Shown one piece after another: positions 9,032 to 18,269 of a stretch of 64,000 bases of DNA. A program made the position numbers and the translations under genes. Where the stretch lies: positions 1 to 64,000 of the forward strand of contig NZ_VSST01000037.1 in NCBI RefSeq assembly GCF_019402665.1, written 5' to 3'. Within the stretch, counting starts at the first letter, position 1, and every line of letters begins with the position of its first letter. Source of the stretch: Bradyrhizobium canariense. GTDB taxonomy: Bacteria > Pseudomonadota > Alphaproteobacteria > Rhizobiales > Xanthobacteraceae. The notes under the pieces were generated by a model, which was given only the letters and a program-made list of their open reading frames with translations, searched no databases and was not told the DNA's origin.

Positions 9032-9416
9032 AGTCCTGCCCACTTAGGTCAGGCACGCGCAGCAACGACTTGGGTCCAAATTTTGTCGCAGGTAGCGAGC
9101 TCCAGAAGTTTTCCGAGCGCCAGCTCCGCGCCTGCATCTGAATGGTCTGATCGTAGAAGCCGACCGTCCCGTCGATAGAGCCGCCGACCAGCCCCCGCAG
9201 AGTCTTTGAGCCACCGGCTTGGAAGTTCTCAACGATAACGTTGAGACCATCGTCCCTAAAGGACCCAAGCTTCACGCCAAGCTCGACAGGCATATACTGA
9301 GCATCCGGAACTCCACCTCGATCGCTAATTGGGCCACCTCGGGCTCGGCGGCATGCTCCGAAATGACCGGCAAGCGGTAGCGCTATGACCAGCATCAGTC
9401 GTGTCAAAACGTGCAT
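9024..9416 (-). pseudogene. ABC substrate-binding protein, truncated and frameshifted duplicate
   Basis: The start (signal-like MHVLTRLMLVIALPLAG) and the segment ELGVKLGSFRDDGLNVIVEN through GTVGFYDQTIQMQ closely match the intact gene at 35191–36213. The N-terminal stretch is scrambled by a frameshift, and the protein stops after about 130 of 340 residues where it meets the LRV gene. With the next entry it forms a broken copy of the transporter operon at 35–38 kb. Confidence 0.85.
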
Positions 9417-9434
9417 CCGAGCTTCCGTGACTGT

Positions 9435-9902
9435 TCAGAGAGCGTTACGAACAGGCTTCATGGGCAGGCGCGGGCCGCCAGACCAGGAGCCGCTTTCCGC
9501 GCGGTCCACGATGGCGTCGAGGACAACAACAAAGGCGGAAAGGACGATGATTCCTGCGAACACTCCGGTCGCATCGAGGATACCCTCGGCCTGCGCAGTC
9601 AGATGCCCCAATTCTGCGGACGAGCCGGAGATACTCGGCAACCACCGCTCCATGACGGCCATGCCGACGGACACCCGCAGGCTCGACAGAATCCATGTGG
9701 TTGCGGACGGCAGGTGCACGTGGCGCAGCAGGGAGGACTTCGATGCGCGCAGCAGGCGTTCATTCGCTAGCACGACCGGACTAACCTCGCGCACGCCCTG
9801 AAACGTGTTGAAGAATGCTACGAAAAGAACCAGCGTCGCGCCGAGCGCGACTTTGGAGGTGAGCCCCAATCCGAACCATATGACGAAAATGCGTCCGAGC
9901 AC
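9435..9902 (-). pseudogene. ABC transporter permease, 5'-truncated and frameshifted duplicate
   Basis: Begins inside the protein at IFVIWFGLGLTSKVALGATL and runs on with LVLFVAFFNTFQGVREV, matching residues from about 115 onward of the intact permease at 36247–37020. The segment around AVMERWLPSISGSS is out of frame relative to the intact AVMGAVVAEYLGSS, and the end is altered. Not functional. Confidence 0.85.
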
Positions 9903-10075
9903 AATCCGCGGATCTCATACGAGGACAGCCTGGCTAAAATGGAGCCGGTGAAAACCCGCCGGCTGGGCTTCGATATTGAAGATCGCGCCGTACAGGTCGT
10001 TCGGCTCGATGCCAGATCTCCCGAGCTACCTTTGTCTCTGACAAACCAACCCTGTTCGTAGCGAAGAAAGTCGGT
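9903..10075. other. gap between fdxB and the decayed transporter
   Basis: No complete gene. One minus-strand frame reads like the end of a real protein (GIEPNDLYGAIFNIEAQPAG), but I cannot assign it and it lacks a start. Confidence 0.3.
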
Positions 10076-10360
10076 TTAAGCAGCTGGCACGTGGGTCTGA
10101 CAGTTTGTCGGGCAGACCCGGGCGCAGGCGCTGCAGCCGATGCAGGCCCCCTCGTCCTTCATCACCATGACCTTCTTTTCGATCTCATCGTCATCCTCAT
10201 CGAGATCGATCATCTCGCCGTCCTCGCTCAGGCCCTTCAGCGTCATGACCTCACGGCCGCAAACCTTATAGCAGCGGCCGCAGCCGATGCACTTCTTGGG
10301 ATCGATAGAAACCAGGTAGTCCGGCCTCCAATTGCGACCATCGCGGGTTCTGCATGACAT
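10076..10360 (-). CDS. fdxB: nif-specific ferredoxin III (two 4Fe-4S clusters)
   Basis: A 94-residue ferredoxin with two clusters: CIGCGRCYKVC (Cys24, 27, 30, 34) and CIGCSACARVCPTNC (Cys73, 76, 79, 83). A long acidic linker (DLDEDDDEIEKK) separates them. This spacing is typical of FdxB, the ferredoxin encoded downstream of nifX, DUF269 and DUF683, which is thought to pass electrons to nitrogenase or to cofactor assembly. It is the last gene of the nifDKENX run here, 13 bases after the DUF683 gene, so it should be co-transcribed from the nifD promoter. Confidence 0.95.
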   Translation of the reverse strand: MSCRTRDGRNWRPDYLVSIDPKKCIGCGRCYKVCGREVMTLKGLSEDGEMIDLDEDDDEIEKKVMVMKDEGACIGCSACARVCPTNCQTHVPAA

Positions 10361-10373
10361 GGCTTAAGATCCG

Positions 10374-10574
10374 TTATGTTTTGTCCAGCGCCTGGAGATA
10401 TTGGCGCTTGCTTTCGAGCTCGCTGAAGGCAGCGTGGGCTTTCTGGGCTACGTTCAGGATCGAGGACCAGTTGACCGGCAGCTCCTCGGAGAGGTCGTGG
10501 AGATCCATCTTGGCTTGGGTCGCCTTGGCCGACAGCTTCTTTATTTCCGCTTTGAGGCTTTCAACATCGCTCAT
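10374..10574 (-). CDS. DUF683 (CCE_0567 family) nif accessory protein
   Basis: A 66-residue, mostly helical protein beginning MSDVESLKAEIKKLSAKATQ with the family's WSSILNVAQKAH stretch. Members are small coiled-coil proteins found only beside nifX and DUF269 genes in diazotrophs, and the biochemical role is unsettled. It lies seven bases after the DUF269 gene and 13 before fdxB, clearly in one operon. Confidence 0.93.
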   Translation of the reverse strand: MSDVESLKAEIKKLSAKATQAKMDLHDLSEELPVNWSSILNVAQKAHAAFSELESKRQYLQALDKT

Positions 10575-10581
10575 GCTCGCC

Positions 10582-11049
10582 TCAATAATTCGCCACTTCC
10601 GGGAACTTACGGATCATCTCGACGCCACTGTTGACGAATTTGTCGCCTTGATCGGCGAGATCATAGAGATGGTCGAAACCAAAGCGATGCACATCGCGCA
10701 GCTGCTTGCTCACGACAACCAGCCGGCCGCCGATCAGCACGATCCGACCGAACCCTTCGTGATGCATCTTCAGCATTGGCGAGATCATTACACCGGTCGC
10801 CTTCTCGATCGAGAGCGCAACGGCGTCAAAGAACAGCTCCAGCCGCCATGTCGTGTCGGAGTCGGGATTGCCGACGATCGGCAGCGCACGGCGCTTGCGC
10901 TTGTCGAGAACGTAGGGTTCGAGCAGCTCGAGATCCTTCTTGCCCTCCCAGGCGCCGTGGGTGTCCTGGGCGCGCCAGATCTTGATGAGCTCTTTTAGAA
11001 ATGAACTCTCCGCGGCGGCGGCTGGACTGACTTCAGACGGGTCGGCCAT
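10582..11049 (-). CDS. NifX-associated protein (DUF269)
   Basis: A 155-residue protein of the NifX-associated DUF269 family, recognised from FLKELIKIWRAQDTHGAWEG near residue 20 and the C-terminal GRLVVVSKQLRDVHRFGF. It is always found next to nifX and is presumed to help FeMo-cofactor handling. The ATG at 11049 follows nifX by ten bases. Confidence 0.93.
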   Translation of the reverse strand: MADPSEVSPAAAAESSFLKELIKIWRAQDTHGAWEGKKDLELLEPYVLDKRKRRALPIVGNPDSDTTWRLELFFDAVALSIEKATGVMISPMLKMHHEGFGRIVLIGGRLVVVSKQLRDVHRFGFDHLYDLADQGDKFVNSGVEMIRKFPEVANY

Positions 11050-11059
11050 CTTTGTTCCT

Positions 11060-11455
11060 TCAGGCTTCGAAATCCACCGTACGTTCCGGGTTTTTGCTGA
11101 GCAGCTTCCGCAGCCAGGGCGGCGGCGAGCCCTTCAGCACGGTTTCGAGTTTGACGCAAAGGTCGTCGATGGGCTCTGGTTGCAGCACCTTCATCGGATG
11201 GACCTTGCTCGCGACGACTCGCGCAGCACCCGAGCCGCCGATCGCCGCAACATAGAGGATTGCGCAGTTCCTGATCGCCTCGATCTTCGGCGCGAGCTTA
11301 TCCTCATTACCGTCTTCCGTGAGGTCACCGTCGAACTGGATCGCCTCAATAAACTGATGCCCGTCCGGGCCGACCTCGTAGATCGCGATGTTCTTGGCCC
11401 AGCCGAAGTGCGCATCGACATGCTTCAAGTCCTGAGTGGCGAATGCAACTTTCAT
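11060..11455 (-). CDS. nifX: nitrogen fixation protein NifX
   Basis: A 131-residue member of the NifX/NifB-C-terminal/NafY fold that binds NifB-co and the VK cluster and passes them toward NifEN. It starts MKVAFATQDLKHVDAHFGWA, the family's opening strand with the conserved HFG. The open frame extends upstream, but ATG 11455 is preceded by AAGGAGAG and lies 22 bases after nifN, so it is the natural start. Confidence 0.95.
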   Translation of the reverse strand: MKVAFATQDLKHVDAHFGWAKNIAIYEVGPDGHQFIEAIQFDGDLTEDGNEDKLAPKIEAIRNCAILYVAAIGGSGAARVVASKVHPMKVLQPEPIDDLCVKLETVLKGSPPPWLRKLLSKNPERTVDFEA

Positions 11456-11477
11456 CCGTGTTGTTTTCTCTCCTTGC

Positions 11478-12860
11478 TCAATGCAACTGTGGCGGATCGA
11501 CCTGCAGGTCACCGCTGGTGGATCGCCAGGTGTCGGGCGTCGGCCCATGGTTGGTTTCGCGGTCGGTGATGATCAGATTGGCGATGTCAAAGATCAGATC
11601 TCGCGTGCCGCGATAGCCAACCGTCGTGAGGTGCGCAGCGCCAAGCCGATCGAACAGCGGAAAGCCCACCCGGAAGAACGGAACATTGAGTCGCGAAGCG
11701 GCCTGGCGACCATGTGAATGCGACATCAAGAGGCCGCAGTCACGCGACCTGGCAAGCTCTTCAAGATCCTCCAGATCGCCGATCAGGACGTCCTCGCTCC
11801 TGACCCGCTGGAGCACCGGTGAGTTCGTCGTCGTCACCGCAGCCGTTACCTGCGCCCCCATCTCGTGGAGGAAGCTGGAGAGATCGAATAACAAGTCCGG
11901 CTCGGCGCCGATCGCGAGCTTGCGGGCGCCGATATGGAAATGGGCATCCAGCATGGCGTCTGCCAGCTGTCCACGCTGCCGGCGATATTTCGAGGGCACC
12001 GACCGGCCGCTGATCTGGCTCAGGAACGCGATGAATTCGTCGTTTGGAATAAGACCGCAGAGCCGCTCGAACAGACGGAAAGGCGTGCCTGTCTGCGCCT
12101 GCATGGTCTCGGCCGCACGGCGCATTTGCGCGCCGATCGCGATCGTCCAGGCCGCCTGCCCCATGGTCGCGATCTCGTCCACCGCAATGCCGCCGATCGT
12201 GGTCGGCGTGAATTCGTCGGGGATGTGGCCGTCCAGCGAACCGGCAAGATCCGGCAGGAAGGAGGGCTTGAGCCCAAAATCCTCAATGATCGTGCGAAGC
12301 TCGTCGAGGTCGCCGGGCGTGAGGTGGCAACCAGGTAGCACGTTAACGCGGGAGGCATCGCGCGGTCTCGCTGCGTCGACGGGAGCCACAAGCACCTCGA
12401 TCATCCGCGCCACTGTCTTGCCCCAGCCATCCTGAAAGGCATCCTTGAAATCCGGGGTCGAGACGTAGACAAGGGGGAGCTTTTCGAGCTGCGGATGCTT
12501 CTGTCGGATCAACCGGATGAAGGCTTCGACGTCATCGCCGTTGGTCTCGGTGACGCCAGTCGAATTGATGCCGATGATCTCGGGCTCGACGCGATTGTAG
12601 ATGTTGAGGATCGCCTGTTCGAGGTTCTCGTGGCCGCCGAGCACGGTGGCAACTTCGCTCATGGCAGTGGTCTGCATCGGCACAGGTTCGTTGAAATGGC
12701 GCACGAAGAGTGTCAGCCCGAAGGAGGTGCAACCTTGCGGGCCGTGCAAAAGCGGCATGGCGCCGCGCAGGCCCATGAAGGCAAATGAGCCGCCGATCGG
12801 CTGGCTCATCTTGAGCGGATTGACCGAACAGGCTTTCTTCGAGGTAGTGACGATCGCCAT
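11478..12860 (-). CDS. nifN: nitrogenase MoFe-cofactor scaffold NifN
   Basis: A 460-residue homologue of NifK that pairs with NifE to form the NifE2N2 scaffold, where the FeMo-cofactor precursor is matured before transfer to NifDK. The N-terminal GLRGAMPLLHGPQGCTSFG holds the cluster cysteine Cys44. VTETNGDDVEAFI and the later Rossmann segments follow in the usual order. It starts nine bases after nifE stops, so the pair is translated together. Length is normal and no damage is seen. Confidence 0.97.
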   Translation of the reverse strand: MAIVTTSKKACSVNPLKMSQPIGGSFAFMGLRGAMPLLHGPQGCTSFGLTLFVRHFNEPVPMQTTAMSEVATVLGGHENLEQAILNIYNRVEPEIIGINSTGVTETNGDDVEAFIRLIRQKHPQLEKLPLVYVSTPDFKDAFQDGWGKTVARMIEVLVAPVDAARPRDASRVNVLPGCHLTPGDLDELRTIIEDFGLKPSFLPDLAGSLDGHIPDEFTPTTIGGIAVDEIATMGQAAWTIAIGAQMRRAAETMQAQTGTPFRLFERLCGLIPNDEFIAFLSQISGRSVPSKYRRQRGQLADAMLDAHFHIGARKLAIGAEPDLLFDLSSFLHEMGAQVTAAVTTTNSPVLQRVRSEDVLIGDLEDLEELARSRDCGLLMSHSHGRQAASRLNVPFFRVGFPLFDRLGAAHLTTVGYRGTRDLIFDIANLIITDRETNHGPTPDTWRSTSGDLQVDPPQLH

Positions 12861-12869
12861 GTCGTTCCC

Positions 12870-14513
12870 CTACTCCGCCGCCTGCAGTGCCGGGGGCTGG
12901 AGATCGGAACGAATGTCCTTACAAGCAACGCACAGTCCGCTGGAATTGGTGCACGGCTTGGCGGGCTCGTCGAGGTTCGGGCCATGCGCCGCAATCGCGC
13001 TTTCACAATTGCTGGCCTCACTTTGATTGGAGAAACTTATCGCATTGACGCCGTTCTTGCTCACGTCCCGAATTGGATCAGCGGTTTGCGCATGCATCTG
13101 CGCAACCGTCCTTGCCTGACGCTTCCGGTCGAACTCATCCCATGGCGCGGCTTGGCGGAGCTGATCCCATATCGGATTGTAGAGCGCTTTCTCGATCTCC
13201 TCCATGAGCTTGATAATGCCGACATAGCCCATATAGGCGTGGCAGCGCTCCTGGTTGATATCGAGCCATGGCATCGCCGCCTTTAGTGCGACGAATTGCG
13301 ACTTGCCGCCGGAGAGCATGATGTCGGCTTTTGCGTCCTTGAGCATCTTATAGATCTCGCGAGGGGACATGTCCTCGATCATATGGGCGTGCTGGCCCAT
13401 TAATTCCTTGATACGTTCCTTGTCCTTCTTGGTGGATTTCTTCACGGACGTGCCGACCATCTCGAGCCCGGCCTCCTGCAAAGCGGCCACCATCGACCAG
13501 GATTTCACACCGCCGGTGATGAGAACAACCCTCTTGCCGGCAAAGCGCGGCTTGAAACGTTCAATCGCAGCCCAGGCCTTGGTCTCTTCGCGTGCGATCA
13601 GGGCTTGCGTGCGTTCCATCAGCTCAGCCGGCGCGCCACTTTCGATCAGCATGCGCGCGATCTGGCGGAGTGAATCGCTGGTATCCTCAACACCGTAGAA
13701 GGAGCCTTCAAAAAACGGGATGCCGTAGCGCTGCCTCATCTTGCGTGCGACGTTGATCATTGCCCTTGAGCAAACCATCATCGCGGCTTTGGCCCGGTGC
13801 GAATAAGCGACCTCGCGATACTTGCCGTTCCCCGAGATGCAGGACAGGATCCGGATTCCGAGCTCATCGAGCAGGGGCTTGATCTGCCAAAGCTCGCCGG
13901 ACAGATTGTATTCACCGATGATGTTGATATCATACGATGTCGTGTAATCCGGCTCTCCGGTACCGATGACGTGCTCCAGCAGTGCTTCGCCAGCAAGCTT
14001 GTTACCAAGGTTCTTCGACCCGACAAATCCCGGTGAATTGATGGGAATGACCGGCTTGCCGAATTTGGCGGAGGCCGCCTTGCAGACCATATCGATGTCG
14101 TCACCGATCATTGCGGGCACGCATGTCTGGTAGACGAAGATGGCCTGCGGGTTGTATTTCTCTGTGATCTCCTTCACTGCCCTGTACAGCCGCTTCTCGC
14201 CGCCGAAGACGATATCGGTCTCGCTCATATCTGTGGTGAAGCTTCTGCGCCACAGATCGGAGCCGGACGAGACCGAACCACGATTGTCCCAGGAATTGCC
14301 CTCACAGGCGATTGGACCATGCACAAGATGGGCGACATCGGTGAAGGGCTGCAGCGCGACTTTGGCGCCATCGAAGGCACATCCGCCGGCGGCGCCGCCC
14401 GGCTTGAGCTGCTTGGTGCAACCATTCTTACGCTCGACCTTCGACTTGCTCGCGTTCCTGGCGCAGCCCGGTTCGTTAAAGACGTCCTGTATGGTCGTGG
14501 GAAGCGAAGTCAT
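12870..14513 (-). CDS. nifE: nitrogenase MoFe-cofactor scaffold NifE
   Basis: A 547-residue NifD homologue, partner of NifN in cofactor assembly. Cluster cysteines are visible in GGCAFDGAK (Cys45), HGPIACEGNSW (Cys70) and QTCVPAMIGDD (Cys131). The C-terminal extension carries two more close cysteines (LCVACKDI), as in rhizobial NifE. The open frame reaches upstream to 14726, but ATG 14513 after GAGAGAG gives the standard N-terminus MTSLPTTIQDVFNEPGC. It is 115 bases after nifK, and that gap could allow separate mRNA processing. Confidence 0.97.
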   Translation of the reverse strand: MTSLPTTIQDVFNEPGCARNASKSKVERKNGCTKQLKPGGAAGGCAFDGAKVALQPFTDVAHLVHGPIACEGNSWDNRGSVSSGSDLWRRSFTTDMSETDIVFGGEKRLYRAVKEITEKYNPQAIFVYQTCVPAMIGDDIDMVCKAASAKFGKPVIPINSPGFVGSKNLGNKLAGEALLEHVIGTGEPDYTTSYDINIIGEYNLSGELWQIKPLLDELGIRILSCISGNGKYREVAYSHRAKAAMMVCSRAMINVARKMRQRYGIPFFEGSFYGVEDTSDSLRQIARMLIESGAPAELMERTQALIAREETKAWAAIERFKPRFAGKRVVLITGGVKSWSMVAALQEAGLEMVGTSVKKSTKKDKERIKELMGQHAHMIEDMSPREIYKMLKDAKADIMLSGGKSQFVALKAAMPWLDINQERCHAYMGYVGIIKLMEEIEKALYNPIWDQLRQAAPWDEFDRKRQARTVAQMHAQTADPIRDVSKNGVNAISFSNQSEASNCESAIAAHGPNLDEPAKPCTNSSGLCVACKDIRSDLQPPALQAAE

Positions 14514-14628
14514 GGTGTCTCTCTCGGGGCTGTTAACACACCGCAGACCACAAGGATGACCGGCGGAGAACCTGTGATCCCCGCCGCAGCGCCGCTGTTT
14601 CTGCGGACGATGAGGCGGGGAGCTCGCC

Positions 14629-16191
14629 TTAGCGTATGATGTCGAAGCTGTAGTCTGTCTTGCCAACCGAGCTGGTCTTTCGATCGATCTCATCAAAGAT
14701 CTTGTCGAGAATCTTGACCAGCACATTCATGCTCCCCTGATAGCCCCACACTGGATAACGATGGTGATGATGGCGATCGAAGATGGGAAAGCCGATGCGG
14801 ATTAGCGGCGTTCCGGTGTCACGCTCGAGATACTTGCCGTAGGTGTTACCGATCAGGAAATCGACCGGCTCTGTGAACAGGAGCGATCGCATGTGCCAGA
14901 GATCCTTGCCTGGGAAGGCGCGGCAGTTTTTACCGAAGGGCGAGCTCGCGAACAGCGCCTGCATCTTCAGCTCCCACGCCTTACTCGCGTTCGTCGACAG
15001 CACGTGGGTCGGCTCAGCGCCGAGCTCCAGCAGGAATGCGGCCAAACCATAGCAGAGGTCTGGATCGCCGTAGATCGCGAACTTCTTGCCGTGAACATGC
15101 GCGCTGGAATCAGCCATTGCGTCTACCAGACGCCCGCGCTCCTGCTCCAGCGCATTTGGAATTGCCTTGTTGGTGATACGCGACAGTGTCATCAGGAAAT
15201 CGTCCGTGGCGCTGATGCCCAGCGGGTGATTGAAAGCGACGACCTCCTGATCGTGCCCTTTGATGAAGGACAACGTCTTCTCCGTGCAATATTGCTGCAT
15301 GGAAATGGTTGCCTTGGCGTGGACGGCGTTCGCGGCATCCTTTAATGTAGTGCCCCCATCATACATGCGGAACTCGCCGTCCGTGGGGGTATCGAACACG
15401 TCACTGTTATCCGCGAGGATGGTGTAGCCGATGCCCATCAGCTCGAAGATACGCTTTATCTCACGGACATTCCCGACAGTGTAGCCGTCGAAGCCACCGA
15501 TGAAGTTGATCGTGTTGTTCGCTTTGCGCTCGAGTTTTGGGGCCGTGCCGGCTTTGCCATCCCAGAAATGCTCGAGGATGCCCTTGAGCGTGTTGTCGTA
15601 GCCAGTAACGTGGCTGCCGACGAACGCAGGAGTGTGAGCGAATGGTACGTCGTAGTCCGCTGGGACTGAACCTTTTTCCTTTGATGTTTTGATGAAGGCA
15701 TTGAGATCGTCGCCGATGACTTCCGCCATGCAGGTCGTGGCGACCGCGATCATCTTCGGCTTGTACATGTTATAGCTGTTGGCAAGCCCATCGGTAAGAT
15801 TGTTAAGCCCGCCGAACACGGCCGCGTCTTCCGTCATGGACGAGGAGACGCACGAGGTCGGCTCCTTGAAGTGCCGTGACAGATGGCTGCGATAATACGC
15901 GACGCAGCCCTGTGAGCCGTGGACGAACGGCAGTGTGCGCTCGAACCCGAGGGCGGCGAACACCGCACCCAGCGGCTGGCAAGCCTTCGCCGGATTAACG
16001 GTTAGCGCCTCGCGGGCGAAGTTCTTCTCGCGGTACTCGGATGTCTTGGACCATTCTTTGATGCGATCGACGTCGGCGGGATCATGCGGATTCTCAAATA
16101 GCGCCTTCTTCTTGGCCAGCATCTGCTGGTATTCGTCTCCCCGGAAAAGCTCAGAGTGGTCGAGTATGTGTTCGGCGTTCTGTGTCATCAT
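14629..16191 (-). CDS. nifK: nitrogenase MoFe protein beta chain
   Basis: The 520-residue beta subunit of the MoFe protein, which shares the P-cluster with NifD. P-cluster cysteines are Cys71 (KACQPLGAVFAALGF), Cys96 (GSQGCVAYYRSHLSRH) and Cys154 (TTCMAEVIGDD). The N-terminal Nif-beta extension (EHILDHSELFRGDEYQQML) is present. Two adjacent ATGs (16191 and 16188) make the exact start uncertain by one residue. It follows nifD by 78 bases. Confidence 0.98.
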   Translation of the reverse strand: MMTQNAEHILDHSELFRGDEYQQMLAKKKALFENPHDPADVDRIKEWSKTSEYREKNFAREALTVNPAKACQPLGAVFAALGFERTLPFVHGSQGCVAYYRSHLSRHFKEPTSCVSSSMTEDAAVFGGLNNLTDGLANSYNMYKPKMIAVATTCMAEVIGDDLNAFIKTSKEKGSVPADYDVPFAHTPAFVGSHVTGYDNTLKGILEHFWDGKAGTAPKLERKANNTINFIGGFDGYTVGNVREIKRIFELMGIGYTILADNSDVFDTPTDGEFRMYDGGTTLKDAANAVHAKATISMQQYCTEKTLSFIKGHDQEVVAFNHPLGISATDDFLMTLSRITNKAIPNALEQERGRLVDAMADSSAHVHGKKFAIYGDPDLCYGLAAFLLELGAEPTHVLSTNASKAWELKMQALFASSPFGKNCRAFPGKDLWHMRSLLFTEPVDFLIGNTYGKYLERDTGTPLIRIGFPIFDRHHHHRYPVWGYQGSMNVLVKILDKIFDEIDRKTSSVGKTDYSFDIIR

Positions 16192-16269
16192 GGCACTCTT
16201 TGGGTTCTTGCGTTCGTTCTCCTGCCCTTCCCCTCCTCTGCGGAAAGAAACGGCCCGGGGTCGGCCTTC

Positions 16270-17772
16270 CTATTCCGCTGCCATGAGGCTCGGCTGCGGA
16301 GCGTCCTTCCAAGGCGCGGTGGTCTTCCCCCAGATCGGGGAGTTAATCGCCATGTCCATGTCGCGGGCGAAGATCGCGAAGCCGTCATAGCCGTGGTAAG
16401 GACCCGAGTAGTCCCAGGAATGCATTTGGCGGAACGGCACGCCCATTTTTTGGAAGACGTATTTTTCCTTGATACCGGAGCCGACCAGGTCTGGCCGGAT
16501 CTTTTCGACGAAGCGCTCGAATTCGTAGCCGGTGACATCGTCGTAGATCAGCGTGCCATCTTTGACGTAGTGCTGGGCGGTGCGTTGGTAGTCATCGTTA
16601 TGCCCGAACTCATAGCCCGTGCCGACAACATCCATGCCGAGGTCCTCATAGGCGCCGATGACGTGGCGAGGACGTAAGCCGCCGACGAACAGCATTACCG
16701 TCTTTCCTTCAAGCCGCGGCCGGTATTTCGCGGTCACAGCATCGACAAGCGGTTGATATTTCGCGATGACGCGTTCGGCGCCTTGCTTGATCTTGTCATC
16801 GAAGAAGCTTGCAATTTTTCGCAGCGACTCCGCGATTTTGGAAGGACCGAAGAAGTTGTACTCGCACCAGGGAATCCCGAATTTTTCCTCCATGTGCCGT
16901 GAGATGTAGTTCATCGAGCGATAGCAATGCAGTATGTTGAGCTTTGCCTTCGGCGTCGCCTCCAATTCAGCGAGAGATCCATCCCCGGACCACTGGGCGA
17001 TTACGCGTAGGCCCATTTCTTCCAGCAGGATTCGTGACGACCATGCGTCGCCGCCGATGTTGTAGTCGCCGATGATCGCAACATCATATGGCGTCGGTTC
17101 AAATTTAGGGCTGGTCTCTGGGGCGCTCTTGTCAAAGATCCAATCCCGAACGGCGTCGTTCGCGATGTGATGGCCGAGCGATTGCGACACGCCACGGAAG
17201 CCCTCGCACCGCACAGGCACAATGGTTTTGCCGCCATATTCCTTCGACTTTTCTCGGGAGACCGCCTCGATATCGTCACCGATCAAGCCAATCGGACATT
17301 CGGACTGAATGGTGATGCCCCTGTTGAGAGGAAATAGCTCCTGGAGCTCATCGATGAGTTTCGTGACCTTTTTATCGCCGCCGAACACGATGTCCTTCTC
17401 CTGAAAATCGGAGGTGAACTGCAGTGTCACGAACGTGTCGATGCCGGTCGTCCCGACGTAGTAGTTGCGCCGCGAGCCCCACGAGTACTGACCGCAGCCG
17501 ACCGGACCGTGGCTGATGTGGATCATGTCCTTGATGGGTCCCCAGACCACGCCCTTGGAGCCCGCATAGGCGCAGCCGCGGATGGTCATCACGCCGGGAA
17601 TGGACTTGATATTCGACTTGACGCCACAATCCGACTTCCCCGCCTCGTGAACACTGAGATGCTTGGCGCGCCTTTTGGCGGTCTTCTCGGGGTAGACCGT
17701 CAACACCTCATCGATTAGCTGCTTGTTGCGCGCCTTGATCTCTGCAACGCTTTGGGTAGGTGCTCGGCTCAT
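16270..17772 (-). CDS. nifD: nitrogenase MoFe protein alpha chain
   Basis: The 500-residue catalytic alpha subunit, holding the FeMo-cofactor where N2 is reduced to ammonia. All key residues are present. P-cluster ligands are Cys67 (GCAYAGSKG), Cys93 (GPVGCGQYSWGS) and Cys159 (SECPIGLIGDD). Cofactor ligands are Cys283 (HCYRSMNYI) and His451 (HSWDYSGPYHG). Gln197 and His201 are in SQSLGHH. ATG 17772, eight bases after AAGGA, gives MSRAPTQSVAEIKARN; the longer open frame upstream is leader RNA. It is the first gene of its operon, with no nifH in front. Confidence 0.98.
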   Translation of the reverse strand: MSRAPTQSVAEIKARNKQLIDEVLTVYPEKTAKRRAKHLSVHEAGKSDCGVKSNIKSIPGVMTIRGCAYAGSKGVVWGPIKDMIHISHGPVGCGQYSWGSRRNYYVGTTGIDTFVTLQFTSDFQEKDIVFGGDKKVTKLIDELQELFPLNRGITIQSECPIGLIGDDIEAVSREKSKEYGGKTIVPVRCEGFRGVSQSLGHHIANDAVRDWIFDKSAPETSPKFEPTPYDVAIIGDYNIGGDAWSSRILLEEMGLRVIAQWSGDGSLAELEATPKAKLNILHCYRSMNYISRHMEEKFGIPWCEYNFFGPSKIAESLRKIASFFDDKIKQGAERVIAKYQPLVDAVTAKYRPRLEGKTVMLFVGGLRPRHVIGAYEDLGMDVVGTGYEFGHNDDYQRTAQHYVKDGTLIYDDVTGYEFERFVEKIRPDLVGSGIKEKYVFQKMGVPFRQMHSWDYSGPYHGYDGFAIFARDMDMAINSPIWGKTTAPWKDAPQPSLMAAE

Positions 17773-18129
17773 ACAGGTTTCCTTTTCGATTGTGGTCTCA
17801 ACAAGAAGCGACGCTTTTGCGGTCGACCGACGGATTTCCGATCCGGCGTTCAGGTAAGCGTGCAATCTGCGTGGGCGGTCCTACCAATCGCAACTTCGCG
17901 ACGTTCATGCCGCAGCGGTCGTTCACGATCATGTAGCTCATCTCGGCTGAGCGGTTAGGAGCGTCATGTGTGACGCTGTCTATCGATGACCAAGACGCTT
18001 CTCGGTGAAGTCATGCCTGCTCTCCAGCGGTTGGTCATATCGGCTTCTTTATTTACTCGCGTGCGATCACGGGGCATGTCCCTGTGCATGGGATGCAAAG
18101 GACTAACAGCCGCCTCCTGCGCAGGGGTC

Positions 18130-18145
18130 TGCAACGAGTGTGCCA
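18130..18145 (-). promoter_or_regulatory. sigma-54 promoter of nifDKENX
   Basis: Minus-strand TGGCACACTCGTTGCA is a perfect -24/-12 element. The predicted start near 18118 leaves a leader of about 345 bases before nifD. Confidence 0.9.
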
Positions 18146-18253
18146 GCGCCGGTTGAATAAAAAAAGCAACGTTTATAGAGCTAGATAGCTGCCGGGTGCG
18201 GATTGTTATAAACCTGACCCTGTCTGCCACCAACAAGCGTAGCCGCAACGCCC

Positions 18254-18269
18254 TGTCTGAAACAAAACA
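18254..18269 (-). promoter_or_regulatory. NifA upstream activator site for nifD
   Basis: TGTCTGAAACAAAACA matches TGT-N10-ACA and lies about 115 bases upstream of the -24 box. A near match, TGTTATAAACCTGACC, is closer to the promoter. Confidence 0.8.

Noticed and set aside
14514..14726. Longer nifE start at 14726
   Set aside because: The upstream extension matches nothing and overlaps the end of nifK; ATG 14513 has a ribosome site and the family N-terminus.
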